In this document: positions 9,166-18,993 of the stretch, piece after piece
Numbering within the stretch: position 1 is the first letter of the stretch
Layout: each line of letters opens with the position of its first letter
Translations under genes and position numbers: made by a program
From: Candidatus Wolframiiraptor sinensis
Lineage (GTDB): Archaea; Thermoproteota; Nitrososphaeria_A; Caldarchaeales; Wolframiiraptoraceae
Reading direction: 5' to 3'
Assembly: GCA_023268255.1 (NCBI GenBank)
Contig: JALNJX010000002.1
Coordinates: 186,001 to 250,000 of the forward strand
Length of the DNA: 64,000 nt
The notes under the pieces: generated by a model
What the model was told of the DNA's origin: nothing
Seen by the model: the letters and a program-made list of their open reading frames with translations, nothing else
Databases searched by the model: none

Positions 9166-10608
9166 ATGCTAACCCTCAATGACATATGTGTGAGGCTATT
9201 GGATTATGGGCCGGCCGGCGAGATAGAGCTACACGGCGAGAAGATCAAGCTCGAGCCTGACACCCTCATAGCCCTAGAAGGCATCGGGACGCTCAGGAGA
9301 GTATCCATAGCCGAGAGATATGGTGAGCTTTTGGAATCTGGTGGCGATCTCAGGAGAATAGTCTCTACATTTCACCGCGAGTCAACTCGAAGGGGCCACG
9401 CATCCTTAACAACATCCCTGACGCTTCAGCTAGAGATATCCCGGTGCAGCAGGGCCGCGTCCCTCCTCTTGGTCTCACCGCCCTTCGGCTCATATCTCCA
9501 AGAGTCTCAGCGGAGGAGCATCGTCAGAAGAGAGGGCTTCTTCATCCCGCCCAGAGCCGCGGCAAGAGAAGATCTCAGATTCACGTATGCCAGGATGGTT
9601 GATGCAGCTCATGACGCGTATTCGAGATTATTGGAAGAGGGCGTGGAGCCCGAGGATGCTAGATACGTTCTCCCGCTCGCCTCGGCGACATCGCTTTTCA
9701 TGAGCGGGAGTCTAGAAACATTCCTCGGATTCATAATCGATGCGGAGAAACATGGGGATGGATCACCATGGTATCCGGAGGAGCTCTCGCTAATCGGCAG
9801 GAGGATCGGCGAGGTCGCTAGGAGGATCGCGCCCCATCTCACGGAGGCTAGGCTGAAGTTTAGGATGAAGCTCCCAACATATCCGTATGCTAATCCGTAT
9901 AGGGAACCGGATCACGTGATCGAAGATCTCGTGGAGAAGCATGGAGGAGGCCCCGTTATGCTGAACTTCATCTCGCTCTTGGAGCGGGCTGATACGATCA
10001 AGGAATCCCTCGAGGATCCAGCGAGAGCACATGTCCTGAACCCGCTCATCCAGGCGGTATTCCTCGAGCCGATGTCCCTCGCAGCCTATCATCAGGCGAT
10101 AAGGCATAGGACCATCCCGACGGCGGTGGAGTCGATATACTCGGCGGCTGAGCGCTGCCTCTCCAAGCCCGAGCAGGGCCTGATTATTCCCCCGAGGATT
10201 GCAAGAAGCAAGAGGCTCGTGGATCTTTTCATGGAGGCGGCGGCCGGCCTTCTGGAAGCATATAAGAAGCTGATCGAGGGAGGCGCCCAGCCATCGGACG
10301 CGATCTACATAATCCCTCAGGCGGTGAGAATATATGCGATCAGATCCTATAATGCGTTTAATCTTCTCTGGCCGCAGGGCTTCATCGCGACTAGGGCGTG
10401 CAGCACATCGCAGTGGGAGGTTAGGAGGATAGCGTATGAGGTCTGGAGGCAGGTTAGCGAGAAGGCCCCATGGCTGGGCGAGCTGATGGGCGAGAAGTGC
10501 AAGCACCTCGGATACTGCCCCGAGAGGAGATGGTGCGAGATAATACTGAAGTATAGGAGTTATGATGATGAAGAGCATAAGCGGGCTCTGGAGAATGAGG
10601 GAAGCTAA
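9166..10608 (+). CDS. Tandem ThyX-like protein
   Basis: This protein of about 480 residues seems to contain two divergent copies of a flavin-dependent thymidylate synthase (ThyX) fold. In the first half RGHASLTTSLTLQLEISRCS is followed by PPFGSYLQESQRR and then PEDARYVLPLASATSLFMSG, which follows ThyX motif order. The second half repeats it as AYHQAIRHRTIP, IIPPRIARS and PSDAIYIIPQAVRIYAIRS, ending with a cysteine-bearing tail (CKHLGYCPERRWC). The canonical RHRxxSxNxxSxRY signature is not intact. It could be a diverged synthase or a structural relative. Start ATG 9166 is preferred because TATAT lies at 9131-9135. Confidence 0.6.
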   Translation: MLTLNDICVRLLDYGPAGEIELHGEKIKLEPDTLIALEGIGTLRRVSIAERYGELLESGGDLRRIVSTFHRESTRRGHASLTTSLTLQLEISRCSRAASLLLVSPPFGSYLQESQRRSIVRREGFFIPPRAAAREDLRFTYARMVDAAHDAYSRLLEEGVEPEDARYVLPLASATSLFMSGSLETFLGFIIDAEKHGDGSPWYPEELSLIGRRIGEVARRIAPHLTEARLKFRMKLPTYPYANPYREPDHVIEDLVEKHGGGPVMLNFISLLERADTIKESLEDPARAHVLNPLIQAVFLEPMSLAAYHQAIRHRTIPTAVESIYSAAERCLSKPEQGLIIPPRIARSKRLVDLFMEAAAGLLEAYKKLIEGGAQPSDAIYIIPQAVRIYAIRSYNAFNLLWPQGFIATRACSTSQWEVRRIAYEVWRQVSEKAPWLGELMGEKCKHLGYCPERRWCEIILKYRSYDDEEHKRALENEGS

Positions 10609-10638
10609 GCTTCCACATTCGCCGAGCCCTGATGGCAT

Positions 10639-10646
10639 TATATACG
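10639..10646 (+). promoter_or_regulatory. TATA box of herA-like gene
   Basis: TTATATAC at 10639-10646 is centred about 23 bases before GTG 10665. An upstream in-frame ATG at 10632 would precede this promoter, so GTG 10665 is the more likely start. Confidence 0.5.
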
Positions 10647-10664
10647 GCTGCCCAGCCCATCATA

Positions 10665-12119
10665 GTGGGGGGTTGTAGGCTGCCCACACCCATAGGCGTG
10701 ATCTCGAGCGGCGCGAGCGAGTCCAGGGCATCCGTGATACTCTACGACGGGATGGAGAAGGTGGTCAAGAATGAGAGCCTTGTCGTAATCAGGAACAAGA
10801 ATGGCAGGGATGTCTTGGCGATATGCAGGGGAGGGAGGGGCATGAACGATAATGTTAGGACCGCTAGCTTCACGCCAGGCATAGCCTATGCGAAGACCGG
10901 GAGATCGCCGAGCAGCGTCAAGGAGTTCTACGTCTTCAACCTCGAGATAATCGGCATGATAGGGGAGAATGGGCTGGAGCAGAACAAGCTCATAATCGCG
11001 CCCACATCGCTCGTCGAGATGTATACGAGCGAGGATGACCCGATGAAGTACCTTTGCAGATCTGATCTTACGATAGGGCACTATTGGGCGGAGCCGAGGT
11101 GGAAGGTGCCGGTTCTCAAGCAGTACATAAACTACCACATAGGCATATTCGGCGTAACGGGCTCGGGGAAGAGCTATCTCGCGAGATACGAGGTGATACC
11201 CCTTCTCAGGAAAGCGGGCTACAGTGTGATAATCATGGACTGGAAGGGAAGCGATTACGCGCCATTCTTCGAGAACGTTATACCGCTTGACCAAGTCAAG
11301 ATAGATGACTCGACCGTCCTGAGATACTTCAGCCAGCTGACGAGGAATTTCGGGTACCTTGAGAGGGAGGAGAACCCGGTCGCGATAGCCGTTGAGAGGG
11401 CGCTAAGGAGAGTTGAGTGGAGGGGGAGGCCGCCCGAGGAGGCTAGGAACCTAATCTACCAATATGCAAAAGCCACTCTGCAGCAGAACGCGGGGAGGAT
11501 TAAAGCCGAGACCCTCCAGCTCTGGCTCGATAGGCTCGACTCATCCTTCGAGCTGATAACGGAGGAGGAGATTGAGCGCTTTCTCGGGACGATCGAGCCA
11601 TGGAGGATCATGACGATGGCGAAGGAGAGGGGCGTAGTCGTGATAGACATGAGCAAGGGCGAGAAGGAGCAGAAGCTCGCGGCATTCTACTCGATAGCCA
11701 GATACCTGAAGAGGCTTATGGAGAATAAGCAGAGGCTCGACGTCGCTCTCGTGATAGATGAGGGGCCGCAGTATGCTCCATGGCAGCCGCGAGGTCTCGA
11801 AAGGGAGACGACCGACATAATAATTGACCTCTGCGCGCTCGGGAGAAGCTATGGCCTCTCGATAGTGATCTTATCGCAGGGGATGGCGGGCGAGATAGGG
11901 CTAAACGCGGCCGTGAGAAGAAACCTCAACACGCAGTTCATAGGGAGAATTCACCCGCTCGACTTCGAGGAGGCTCAGAAGCTCGCGGCATCATACTACA
12001 TCTCGCCCGAGAATCTGCTGACGCTCCCCGAGGGCCACTTCTACTTCCTCGGCAGAATGAATCCATCTCCCACGCCGCTCCTCATAAGCTTCCAGATAAG
12101 CGAAGATAAGGCGCGCTAA
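10665..12119 (+). CDS. herA: HerA-type bipolar DNA translocase ATPase
   Basis: This FtsK/HerA-superfamily ATPase has Walker A GVTGSGKS, followed by the family-typical VIIMDWKGSDYAPFF, Walker B ALVIDEGPQYAP and a sensor region ALGRSYGLSIVILSQ with an arginine-rich AVRRNLNTQFIGRIHP. HerA forms a hexamer that pumps DNA and works with the NurA nuclease, Mre11 and Rad50 in double-strand break end resection. A NurA gene lies 4.5 kb downstream on the same strand; mre11 and rad50 are not in the window. An ATG at 10632 extends the frame by 11 codons but sits upstream of the TATA box. Confidence 0.85.
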   Translation: MGGCRLPTPIGVISSGASESRASVILYDGMEKVVKNESLVVIRNKNGRDVLAICRGGRGMNDNVRTASFTPGIAYAKTGRSPSSVKEFYVFNLEIIGMIGENGLEQNKLIIAPTSLVEMYTSEDDPMKYLCRSDLTIGHYWAEPRWKVPVLKQYINYHIGIFGVTGSGKSYLARYEVIPLLRKAGYSVIIMDWKGSDYAPFFENVIPLDQVKIDDSTVLRYFSQLTRNFGYLEREENPVAIAVERALRRVEWRGRPPEEARNLIYQYAKATLQQNAGRIKAETLQLWLDRLDSSFELITEEEIERFLGTIEPWRIMTMAKERGVVVIDMSKGEKEQKLAAFYSIARYLKRLMENKQRLDVALVIDEGPQYAPWQPRGLERETTDIIIDLCALGRSYGLSIVILSQGMAGEIGLNAAVRRNLNTQFIGRIHPLDFEEAQKLAASYYISPENLLTLPEGHFYFLGRMNPSPTPLLISFQISEDKAR

Positions 12120-12161
12120 AATTACAGGCAAAACCGTCGCTCCGGCGAAACCTATTTCTCG

Positions 12162-13082
12162 GTGATTCATGCACATCATCGCGTGCTCGCGGAAGATGGG
12201 ATAAGGAGATGCGTGGTCAAGCTTATTCGAGCCGCCGCAACTCATCTGCCCGAGGACGTGAAGGCATCCCTGAGGAGGGCGTATGAGCTCGAGGAGAATC
12301 CGCTTGCGAGGCGGATGCTCTCCGCGATTCTCGAGAATGTTGAGCTGGCCGAGGAGCGCGGGCGGCCCATATGCCAGGATACCGGCATCGTGATGTTCAG
12401 CGTGAAGGCTGGAGAGAGGTTCCCATTTCTCGGAAAGCTTCCCGGAATCCTCCGGATGGCTGTCGCGGAGGCGACGAGGAAGATACCCCTCAGGCCCAAT
12501 GCCATGGACATCGTAACCGGGATTAATACTGGGGATAATACGGGCGATTACATCCCGTGGATAGACTGGGAAATAATGCCAGGAGAGGATTATGCGGAGA
12601 TAACTGTCCTGCTTAAGGGCGGTGGTAGCGAGGCGGCGGGCGGCGTCGCGGTCATGACGCCGAGCGCGGGCATTGAAGGAGCATCGAAGTTTGTCTTGGA
12701 GGTGATTAAGGAGGCTGGCCCGAGAGCATGCCCGCCTCTAATCATCGGCATCGGGCTCGGCGGAACCGCTTACGCGGCCATCTGCCTGGCTAAGAGAGCT
12801 CTTCTGAGAGGCATGGGCTCTCGGAATCCGAGGCGGGAGCTTGCCCTGCTCGAGGAGAAGATTCTCGAGATGGTGAATGGGCTCGGCTGGGGGGTTCATG
12901 GCGTGGGCGGCATAACGACCGCGCTGGAAGCGAGGATAGAGGCCTCTCACAGGCATCCAGCATCCCTTGCAGTCGGAGTAGTGTCTAGCTGCTGGGCATT
13001 CAGATACTCCACGATGAGGATTAGCGGTGATAGGGTTGAGTTCCTAACCCACGAGTTCTTGAATGACTTGGAGGTGCGTTGA
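12162..13082 (+). CDS. Fumarate hydratase class I, alpha (N-terminal) subunit
   Basis: The 306-residue protein matches the N-terminal half of iron-sulfur class I fumarases and tartrate dehydratases. It has GRPICQDTGIVMF with the first cluster cysteine, NTGDNTGDYIPWIDWE, and later cysteines in ACPPLIIGIGLGG and VSSCWAF. The pair hydrates fumarate to malate in the citric acid cycle or the reverse. The beta subunit starts three bases after the stop region, so the two form an operon. L-tartrate dehydratase is an alternative for the family. Confidence 0.9.
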   Translation: MIHAHHRVLAEDGIRRCVVKLIRAAATHLPEDVKASLRRAYELEENPLARRMLSAILENVELAEERGRPICQDTGIVMFSVKAGERFPFLGKLPGILRMAVAEATRKIPLRPNAMDIVTGINTGDNTGDYIPWIDWEIMPGEDYAEITVLLKGGGSEAAGGVAVMTPSAGIEGASKFVLEVIKEAGPRACPPLIIGIGLGGTAYAAICLAKRALLRGMGSRNPRRELALLEEKILEMVNGLGWGVHGVGGITTALEARIEASHRHPASLAVGVVSSCWAFRYSTMRISGDRVEFLTHEFLNDLEVR

Positions 13083-13085
13083 GGG

Positions 13086-13688
13086 ATGGAGTACAGGCTT
13101 AAGACACCCATAAGCGAGCAGGAGATCCGGAGGCTCAGGGTCGGAGACCTGGTTATCGTGGATGGGCTCGTGGTCACGATGAGGGATGCAGGCCATAGAA
13201 GGGCCATAGAGCATCTTAGGAGCGGCAGGAGGCTACCAATAGACCTCTCAGGCCTAGTATTGTATCACATGGGGCCTGTCGTGAAGAGAGTTGAGAGCGG
13301 CTGGGAGATCGTGGCTGCGGGGCCGACGACGAGCGCGCGGCTCGAGGCATATGAGCCGGAGCTGATAGAGAGGACCGGGATAAGGCTCATAGTGGGAAAG
13401 GGCGGAATGGGAGCGAGGACTGCTGAAGCATGCATGAGATTCGGAGCCGCTTACGCGATTTACCCGGGAGGCGCTGGAGCATTAGCGGCCAACGCGATCG
13501 AGAGCGTCGAGCGGGTTGAGTGGCTCGACCTCGGGATACCGGAGGCGATGTGGGTTCTCAGGGTCAGGGGCTTCGGCCCGCTGATGATCGCTATAGACCC
13601 GTCCGGAAGAAACTTCTACGATGAGAGGAGGAGAGAGGTCGAGGAGAACATGAGAAGGATTCTGGAAGGCGGCGGGCTCCGGAGATAG
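13086..13688 (+). CDS. Fumarate hydratase class I, beta (C-terminal) subunit
   Basis: This 200-residue partner has the beta-subunit signatures GPTTSARLEAYEPELIERTG, IVGKGGMGARTAEACMRFG and YPGGAGALAANAIESVERVEWLDLGIPEAMWVLRV. It completes the fumarase active site together with the product of the gene immediately upstream. Domain order and length are normal for the split archaeal enzyme. Confidence 0.9.
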   Translation: MEYRLKTPISEQEIRRLRVGDLVIVDGLVVTMRDAGHRRAIEHLRSGRRLPIDLSGLVLYHMGPVVKRVESGWEIVAAGPTTSARLEAYEPELIERTGIRLIVGKGGMGARTAEACMRFGAAYAIYPGGAGALAANAIESVERVEWLDLGIPEAMWVLRVRGFGPLMIAIDPSGRNFYDERRREVEENMRRILEGGGLRR

Positions 13689-13804
13689 CACATGACGAAT
13701 ATGAAATCGTCAATTGGCTCACAGCTCTGGAAACGCTTCCCCCACAGCAGGTATGATGTCAAAATTCTAATAGTGGATTCTGAAGTGAGTAGGCGGGATC
13801 ATTC

Positions 13805-16594
13805 TTGGGAAGCATTGAGCGCATGTTTGATCCTGAGACCGTGGCCGTGATCGGCGCGACCGATAGGGAGGGCTCCGTCGGAAGAGCGATCATGGAGAAC
13901 CTGCTCGAGTGGAAGAATAATAGGGAAATCTTCCCCATCAACCCGAATAGGGAGTCCGCCTTCGGGCTGAAGTGCTATCCGAGCATCAAGGATGTCCCGA
14001 AGCACGTTGATCTCGCGATAATAGCGGTCCCGGCGAAAGCTGTTCCAAAGGTCGTGGAGGAGTGCGGGGAAGCCGGCGTCGACGGCGTGGTGATAATCTC
14101 CGCGGGCTTCAGGGAGGTTGGAGAGGAGGGGAGGAAGCTCGAGGAGGAGATAAAGCGCATCCAGCAGAAATACGGGATGAGAATTCTCGGCCCAAACTGC
14201 TTCGGGTTCATCAGGCCCCACATAGGGCTTAACGCCACGTTTTTCAGGAAGATGCCCGAGCCTGGGCCGATAGCATTCATTTCGCAGAGCGGGGCGCTCG
14301 GGTCGGCGATCCTAGACTGGGCGCTCACGCATCACATAGGATTCAGCATGTTCATATCGCTCGGCTCGATGCTCGACATAGACTTCGGCGACCTGATAGA
14401 CTACCTAGGAGAAGACCCTGAAACGCGCAGCATACTCATCTACATGGAGGGGCTCGACGACATCAAGAGGGCCAGGAAGTTCATGAGCGCCGTCAGGGGG
14501 TTCGCCAGGACAAAGCCGATACTCATCCTGAAGCCGGGGAAGTATGAGGCGAGCGCCAGGGCCGCGAAATCTCACACGGGCGCGATGGTCGGGAGCTTCG
14601 AGATCTATGATGCCGCATTCAAGAGGGTGGGCGCGATCCGCGTCGACGAGATAGAGGACTTATTCAACTGCGCCAGGGTCTTGGACTCCAGATATCTTCC
14701 AGCGGGCCCGAGGCTCGCGATAATAACGAATGCGGGAGGGCCGGGGGTGATCGCCGCTGACGCCGTCATCGATTATGGTGGCGAGGTGGCGAGGCTCTCT
14801 GAGAAAACGATCAAAGCCCTCGACGCGATCCTGCCGCCCCACTGGAGCAGGGGGAACCCGGTGGACATCATAGGAGATGCCGATGTCAAGAGATACGTTG
14901 AAGCCCTGAAGGTCTGCTTAAGCGATCCGGAGATCGACGGCGTCATCGTGATATATACTCCGCAGGGAGCGGCGGGGCCGATCGAGCTCGCCGAGGCAAT
15001 GATAAACATAATCGCCGAGAAGAGGAAGCCCGTCCTCGCTGTCTGGATGGGCGGAAGCGACAAAGTCAGGGAGGCTAGGAAGCTATTCTCCAAGAACGAC
15101 ATCCCATGCTACACGACACCGGAGGACGCTGTGAAGACATACATGTTTATGTACAGGTACAAGCGGAACCTGGAACTGCTTTACGAGACGCCGAGGGAGC
15201 TCTCGATCGACCTGTCGCCGCCTAAATATCATCTCAAGGTGCTGATTAGGAGGGCGAGGAAGGAGAAGAGGGATGTTCTGCTAATAGATGAGGCTGAGCG
15301 CTTCATGAAAGCTTACGGCATCCCAACCCCCGAGGGGGGCCTCGCAAAGAGCGCCGGCGAGGCCATGCTGATCGCGTCCAAGATAGGATACCCGGTGGTG
15401 CTGAAGATAGTTTCCCCGGATATAGTGCATAAGGTTGATGTCGGCGGGGTCGTCGTTGGGGTGAAGAATGAGAATGAGCTCAGAGATGCGTTCAACAAGC
15501 TGATCCAGAGAGTTAGGGAGAGGGTGCCGGATGCGCGGATCGAGGGAGTCTACGTCCAGAAGATGATAGCGAACGCGGATTACGAGCTCATCATCGGGTC
15601 AAAGAAGGATCCGATCTTCGGATCCGTGATACTCTTCGGGGCTGGAGGATTCGGTGTCGAGCTATTCAAGGACTACGCTATAGGCCTTCCACCGCTCAAC
15701 CAGGTTCTGGCTAGGAGGCTTATGGAGGAGACGAAGATCTACAAGTTCCTCGTGAAGGGGTATAGGAGCAAGCCCCCGGTCGACATCGTGAAGCTCGAGG
15801 AGATACTCGTGAGGTTCTCCAACATGCTAGTCGACTTCCCAGAGATCAAGGAGGTCGACATCAACCCACTCCTCATCTCCGGCAGCGAGGCGTATGCGGT
15901 CGATGTGAGGATAATACTGGACCCCGAGCTGGGGGATAGGGAGCCCGAGCCCTACTCCAATCTCGTGATAATGCCCTATCCATCGAAGTACATTGTCCCA
16001 TATAGGCTGAGGGATGGGACGCAGGTGATTCTTAGGCCTATTAGACCCGAGGATGAGCCGCTGGAGGCGGAGTTCATCGAGAACCTCTCAGAGGAGACGA
16101 AGAGGTTCAGGTTCTTCTACACGATCAAGGAGATAACGCATGACATGCACGTGAGGTTCTGCAATATAGACTACGACCGGGAGATGGCGATAATAGCCGA
16201 GTACACCGACAACCATGGGAGGAAAAGGCATGTGGGCGTTGGAAGGCTGATAATGGACCCATTCAGGAAGCGCGGGGATTTCGCGGTGGTGGTCGCGGAT
16301 GATTTCCAGGGGAAGGGGCTCGGCACGAAGCTGATAGATATGCTCATCCAAGTGGCCATGGAGAAGGGCCTTGAATCCATCTACGGCCTAGTGATGCCCG
16401 AGAACACCAGGATGATAGAGCTCTGCAAGAGGCTCGGCTTCGAGGTAAGATACACGCCCGAGGAGGTCATCGTGGAGCTCAACTTGAAGGGCGAGAAGAT
16501 ATCCGAGATACCGGAGCGCGAGATAATAGCCCGCTCAAAGAAGAAGACCTACCTTAAGGTCAGGCCGCCGACGATAGAGTCCGCCGAGCGTTGA
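13805..16594 (+). CDS. ADP-forming acyl-CoA synthetase fused to GNAT acetyltransferase
   Basis: A 929-residue fusion. The N-terminal CoA-binding domain (MFDPETVAVIGATDREGSVG) and ligase domains include SHTGAMVGSFEIYDAAFKR with the catalytic His. An ATP-grasp domain starts near residue 490 (YGIPTPEGGLA ... GYPVVLKIVSPDIVHKVDVGG). The last 200 residues are a GNAT acetyltransferase (VVVADDFQGKGLGTKLIDML, MPENTRMIELCKRLGFEV). This is the architecture of Pat/PatZ protein lysine acetyltransferases, though in archaea some such proteins may keep synthetase activity. The catalytic His is present, so acyl-CoA synthesis is possible. Start TTG 13805 or ATG 13823. Confidence 0.85.
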   Translation: MGSIERMFDPETVAVIGATDREGSVGRAIMENLLEWKNNREIFPINPNRESAFGLKCYPSIKDVPKHVDLAIIAVPAKAVPKVVEECGEAGVDGVVIISAGFREVGEEGRKLEEEIKRIQQKYGMRILGPNCFGFIRPHIGLNATFFRKMPEPGPIAFISQSGALGSAILDWALTHHIGFSMFISLGSMLDIDFGDLIDYLGEDPETRSILIYMEGLDDIKRARKFMSAVRGFARTKPILILKPGKYEASARAAKSHTGAMVGSFEIYDAAFKRVGAIRVDEIEDLFNCARVLDSRYLPAGPRLAIITNAGGPGVIAADAVIDYGGEVARLSEKTIKALDAILPPHWSRGNPVDIIGDADVKRYVEALKVCLSDPEIDGVIVIYTPQGAAGPIELAEAMINIIAEKRKPVLAVWMGGSDKVREARKLFSKNDIPCYTTPEDAVKTYMFMYRYKRNLELLYETPRELSIDLSPPKYHLKVLIRRARKEKRDVLLIDEAERFMKAYGIPTPEGGLAKSAGEAMLIASKIGYPVVLKIVSPDIVHKVDVGGVVVGVKNENELRDAFNKLIQRVRERVPDARIEGVYVQKMIANADYELIIGSKKDPIFGSVILFGAGGFGVELFKDYAIGLPPLNQVLARRLMEETKIYKFLVKGYRSKPPVDIVKLEEILVRFSNMLVDFPEIKEVDINPLLISGSEAYAVDVRIILDPELGDREPEPYSNLVIMPYPSKYIVPYRLRDGTQVILRPIRPEDEPLEAEFIENLSEETKRFRFFYTIKEITHDMHVRFCNIDYDREMAIIAEYTDNHGRKRHVGVGRLIMDPFRKRGDFAVVVADDFQGKGLGTKLIDMLIQVAMEKGLESIYGLVMPENTRMIELCKRLGFEVRYTPEEVIVELNLKGEKISEIPEREIIARSKKKTYLKVRPPTIESAER

Positions 16595-16614
16595 TCTCGG
16601 AAAACCTTTATCGG

Positions 16615-17931
16615 ATGGGCGGCTCTCAACCCGCTGGTGGAGGCCGGTTGAGCGAGCCGGAGAGGGAGACGGCATTCTCGAAGCTTCCTCCAAGGCTCCA
16701 AAAGCAGTTCTTCGAGCTGGCGGAGGAGGCTTGCGGGCGGATCTCAAGGATCCTTAGAAGGGAGGATGAGAAGCTTGGCCAGCTTATGCAAAACCTGAGG
16801 TTTAGGAGAATTTCCGGCGATCGCCTCCCCGATCTCAGGATCGGTGTTGTTGATGGATCCTTTTCGCCGAAGCTCAGCGAAAGGCTCGGCTTCAGGATCG
16901 GGGTCTACGCGGCGACATACATGGTCTTCGATGGCGATGAGATAATCACGGACGATGATGAGGAGTCCATGGAGTCGGGGTACCTGGTATCTCCCCAGAC
17001 CGGCAGCCCGCTGCACACTAGGAAGATCTTAAGCCTTCTCGCGACGCTCCTCGAGCGCAGGCTGGCCCTCCGATGCATCGAGAAGTATGATGTCGATCTC
17101 ATGCTCATCGACGGCTCCTTCTACGGCTTTAGGACCCGGTGTAGCGAGATAAAGGATAAGAGAGTTGATGAGATGGGCCTCGAGGGCCCGGAGCTCGAGC
17201 GGCTGAGCATAAAGACTGGATGGGATCTAATCGACGAGGTCTATGAGCTTACGAGGAGGTTGAGGGAGAGCGGGAGAGCCGTGGCGGTGATAAAGAGGGT
17301 TAGAACAGCGGCGATAGATGGCTGGCTCCTCTCGAGAACATGGTCCCTCAATTCGATGTTGAACAGAAACGATAGAGCAATACTCAGGAGGCTCATGCGC
17401 CCCGGAGAATACTTCGACTACGCGGACCTACTCGGCGAAAACTCATACTACCTCCATTACAGCGGCTTGAAGGGATGGTTCCGCGAGATAAAGAGGAAGA
17501 TCAGTGGAAAGCCCGATGATGAGAAGCTAAGGATAGTCCTTGAGCATGTTGAGGGGAAGCTTAGACTTCAGATAGCGACGGATCTCTGCCCCGAGGGCGC
17601 GTGCGACGCTCTCAAGGACGCGACCTATCGCGAGGTGCTATCTCCGAGGAGGCTTTACGTCAGGCTATCTCCCTATGCCGCGCCGGCATGCATAGAGCTC
17701 GGAAGCGGCGTAGATCAGGATCAAGCCCTAGCCCATCTTCAAGCATCCGCGAACCCGGCGACAGGCCTGCCATTTCCAATAGACTTGATAGATGAGATCG
17801 TGTCATTTGACAGGGAGCTGGCATCGGAGTTCGCGGACGAGGTTGAGGCGAGGCTCCTGCTGAGCTCCGGTCTCGACGTCGATCACGTTTACGGCGAGTT
17901 CGAGTCTATAAATCCGCAGAAGCCGGAGTAG
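16615..17931 (+). CDS. nurA: NurA-domain nuclease
   Basis: The protein carries the NurA nuclease core: RIGVVDGSFSPKLSERLGF with a catalytic acidic residue, later VDLMLIDGSFYGF, a conserved VIKRVRTAAIDGWLL, and a C-terminal LPFPIDLIDEIVSFDRELA. NurA is a 5'-3' nuclease that resects DNA ends together with HerA, whose gene is 4.5 kb upstream. The frame extends to TTG 16591; ATG 16615 or TTG 16648 are more plausible starts because the residues before are not conserved-looking. It follows the synthetase-GNAT gene closely. Confidence 0.8.
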   Translation: MGGSQPAGGGRLSEPERETAFSKLPPRLQKQFFELAEEACGRISRILRREDEKLGQLMQNLRFRRISGDRLPDLRIGVVDGSFSPKLSERLGFRIGVYAATYMVFDGDEIITDDDEESMESGYLVSPQTGSPLHTRKILSLLATLLERRLALRCIEKYDVDLMLIDGSFYGFRTRCSEIKDKRVDEMGLEGPELERLSIKTGWDLIDEVYELTRRLRESGRAVAVIKRVRTAAIDGWLLSRTWSLNSMLNRNDRAILRRLMRPGEYFDYADLLGENSYYLHYSGLKGWFREIKRKISGKPDDEKLRIVLEHVEGKLRLQIATDLCPEGACDALKDATYREVLSPRRLYVRLSPYAAPACIELGSGVDQDQALAHLQASANPATGLPFPIDLIDEIVSFDRELASEFADEVEARLLLSSGLDVDHVYGEFESINPQKPE

Positions 17932-17940
17932 CCTCGGGAC

Positions 17941-18993
17941 ATGAAAGTCTGGATGGATATCCTGAGCCCCAAGCAGCTCCTCCTATTCACGAGCCTGGCC
18001 GAGAGATTTAGGAGGCTGGGCCACAGCATCCTCCTAACATCGAGGAGATATGTTCAGCTTGACGAGCTCATTGAGACGAAATTCAGGGATTGGGGTGTAA
18101 TCAGGGTCGGGGAGTGGGGTGGCGGGAGCATGGAGGGCAAGCTCAAAGCCAGCATAGAGAGAATGAGGATTCTGTTTGATATCGTGATCGGCGATAAACC
18201 GGATGTATGCTTCTCGAGCGGCTCGCCGGAGGCTGCTAGAATAGCTTACGGCCTCGGGATACCCCACCTCATGATCTCCGATACGCCGCACTCGCCGGTG
18301 AATAGGCTATCCGCTCCCCTCTCCAGAAAGATTCTAACCCCCTGGGTAATTCCTCTTCAAGAGTGGATTGAGGCTGGCGCCAGCAGGAGAATGATAGCGC
18401 GTTATAGGGCGCTGGATCCATGCTTCTGGCTCAGGGATTTCAAGCCCGATAGAAGCGCTCTTGGAGACTTAGAGGAGGGAGGTTACGTGCTCTTCAGGAT
18501 GCCCGAGACCCAAGCATCATACCTAAAAGCTGAAGACCGCGAGTTCCTGGAGCTCGCGCGCAAGATCGCCGGGATGCTCGGAGAGATGAAGCTCGTGGTG
18601 CTGTGCAGGTACTTGGAGCAGGCTGAGCTCGCGAGGAGAACTCTGGGCGGAGAGGCGGTGATAGTGGATAGACTGGTTCCTGGAGCATCATTGATAGCGT
18701 TCTCGGCGATCTTTATCGGAGGCGGTGGGACGATGACTCAGGAGGCCTCGCTACTGGGGATCCCGGCAATCTCCATCTACCCGGGAGAGCTTCCAGCGGT
18801 CCTCAGGTTCCTCGTGAAAAGAAAGCTCCTCATGCACATCAGGGAGCCGGAAGCGGTGATCCGAGCTCTAGCCGAGCTTCTGGAGGAGCTCGACGCGATC
18901 AGGGATTCCTGGAGAAGAAGGGCTCAGAATCTCTGGAGGATAATGGAGGATCCCTTCAACGCGGTTTTGAGGGAGATTGAGCTCCTAGCTTAG
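17941..18993 (+). CDS. DUF354 family GT-B-like protein
   Basis: The 350-residue protein starts MKVWMDILSPKQLLLFTSLA and contains KPDVCFSSGSPEAARIAYGLGIPHLMISDTPHS, which fit DUF354, a family with a GT-B glycosyltransferase-like fold. Near the C-terminus GGGGTMTQEASLLGIPAISIYPG resembles the nucleotide-sugar binding region of UDP-GlcNAc 2-epimerases and related proteins. Its function is not established. It follows nurA by nine bases and its 3' end overlaps the convergent gene by nine bases. Confidence 0.7.
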   Translation: MKVWMDILSPKQLLLFTSLAERFRRLGHSILLTSRRYVQLDELIETKFRDWGVIRVGEWGGGSMEGKLKASIERMRILFDIVIGDKPDVCFSSGSPEAARIAYGLGIPHLMISDTPHSPVNRLSAPLSRKILTPWVIPLQEWIEAGASRRMIARYRALDPCFWLRDFKPDRSALGDLEEGGYVLFRMPETQASYLKAEDREFLELARKIAGMLGEMKLVVLCRYLEQAELARRTLGGEAVIVDRLVPGASLIAFSAIFIGGGGTMTQEASLLGIPAISIYPGELPAVLRFLVKRKLLMHIREPEAVIRALAELLEELDAIRDSWRRRAQNLWRIMEDPFNAVLREIELLA

